Assembly: GCA_034766995.1 (NCBI GenBank)
Contig: CM068313.1
Span: forward strand, 17,415,012-17,479,011
Source: Acanthacorydalis orientalis
Lineage: Eukaryota > Arthropoda > Insecta > Megaloptera > Corydalidae
Length of the DNA stretch: 64,000 nt
Direction: 5' to 3'
The notes under the pieces were generated by a model. It was not told where the DNA came from. It saw only the letters and a program-made list of their open reading frames with translations, and searched no databases. Shown here one piece after another: positions 63,428 to 64,000 of this stretch. The translations under genes were made by a program, and so were the position numbers. Position 1 is the first letter of the stretch; each line of letters starts with the position of its first letter.

Positions 63428-64000
63428 TGTGTGTATAAATAGAGAGAGAATGAAAGTTATGGCGAACTAAATAAAATTATATCAATAGTAATTTCAATGT
63501 ACTCTATTTTTAAATTATTACAGCATTAACCAATATTACACAATATTAAATTAATGGTAAAAATGACACAAAATATTTATATACTCCTCACATTGCTCTC
63601 ATTACTAATTAAGTAAATATATATTTCATATCATTACAAACATTTTATCGTTCATCTGTTAACATGTCATCAAATCAAACCAATGAAAATTTTAGATTAA
63701 ATTTATTGTTCGTTCACTAATCGAATATAATATTATAAAACTCATAACAGAATTGAAGCGTACTGCATGTACTGTAATTAAATAATTAATTATGTTATTT
63801 TAATCCACTGGAAGAGACGAGAGAAAAATAACGTTCATAGAATTGAAATTTAATCATGTGTATTTTTTCTGTAATGTTTTTATTTCAATTTTAGATTGTT
63901 TCTTATTATTACAAAATTAATTTGAAAAAGTACAAAAAAGTTTGAAGAACAGTTTTGTATTTTATACTTATTATACTGTTTCTATACACGAAATGTTTTA

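Larger units (their letters stand above)
62040..64000. other. Gene-free AT-rich stretch to the window end
   Basis: Two long TA arrays and a short higher-GC patch around 62940-63130; nothing else seen. Confidence 0.5.

Overview
The window is animal nuclear DNA, most likely from an insect and perhaps a bee-like hymenopteran. It is very AT-rich, is peppered with (TA)n microsatellites, and carries one intact multi-exon gene with GT-AG introns of about 60-220 bp. It also contains decayed mariner, Tc1-like, hAT, pogo-like, piggyBac-like, Helitron-like and RTE-like elements. Small, relatively CpG-rich islands stand out from the AT-rich background, which is common in bee and other hymenopteran introns and intergenic DNA. 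The taxonomic call is inference from composition and element mix.

The only gene that can be read with confidence is on the + strand at 5786-8979. It has eight exons and a predicted 849-residue product, a kinesin-6 motor of the MKLP1/KIF23/Pavarotti family (the central spindle and cytokinesis kinesin of the centralspindlin complex). All intron junctions are consensus and the spliced frame is open throughout.

The remaining sequence, roughly 1-5780 and 9220-64000, has no gene that can be identified with confidence. Region by region: 1-5.7 kb holds (TA)n tracts, a 3' retrotransposon fragment (about 1.07-1.5 kb), a CpG-richer island near 3 kb and a Tc1-like transposase tail near 4.2 kb. 9.2-13.9 kb is gene-free apart from a possible 40-nt minus-strand microexon (10.8 kb) and a coding-like island (11.4-11.8 kb). 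13.93-14.85 kb is a deleted mariner. 20.8-21.2 kb is a hAT-type MITE with a target-site duplication. 23.4-23.5 kb is an RTE-like 3' end. 26-27.3 kb and 33.2-34.0 kb are two more decayed mariners. 30.8-31.1 kb is a second hAT-type MITE. 37.3-38.0 kb is a pogo/Tigger-like deletion element. 39.6-40.75 kb is a mariner with readable D,D34D residues. 43.67-44.4 kb is a piggyBac-like 5' portion. 53.6-54.0 kb is a Helitron-like 3' end joined to a helicase remnant, next to a piggyBac-type MITE (54.17-54.48 kb). 59.8 kb holds a second, related Helitron 3' end in the opposite orientation.

No CRISPR, operon, rRNA or recognisable tRNA or known miRNA was seen. I did not find a convincing new biological system. 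The most useful leads are the pair of related Helitron 3' ends, the repeated junction of transposon ends with (TA)n tracts, the possible microexon, and several unexplained CpG-richer islands that could be enhancers, promoters or exons of an unseen large gene.
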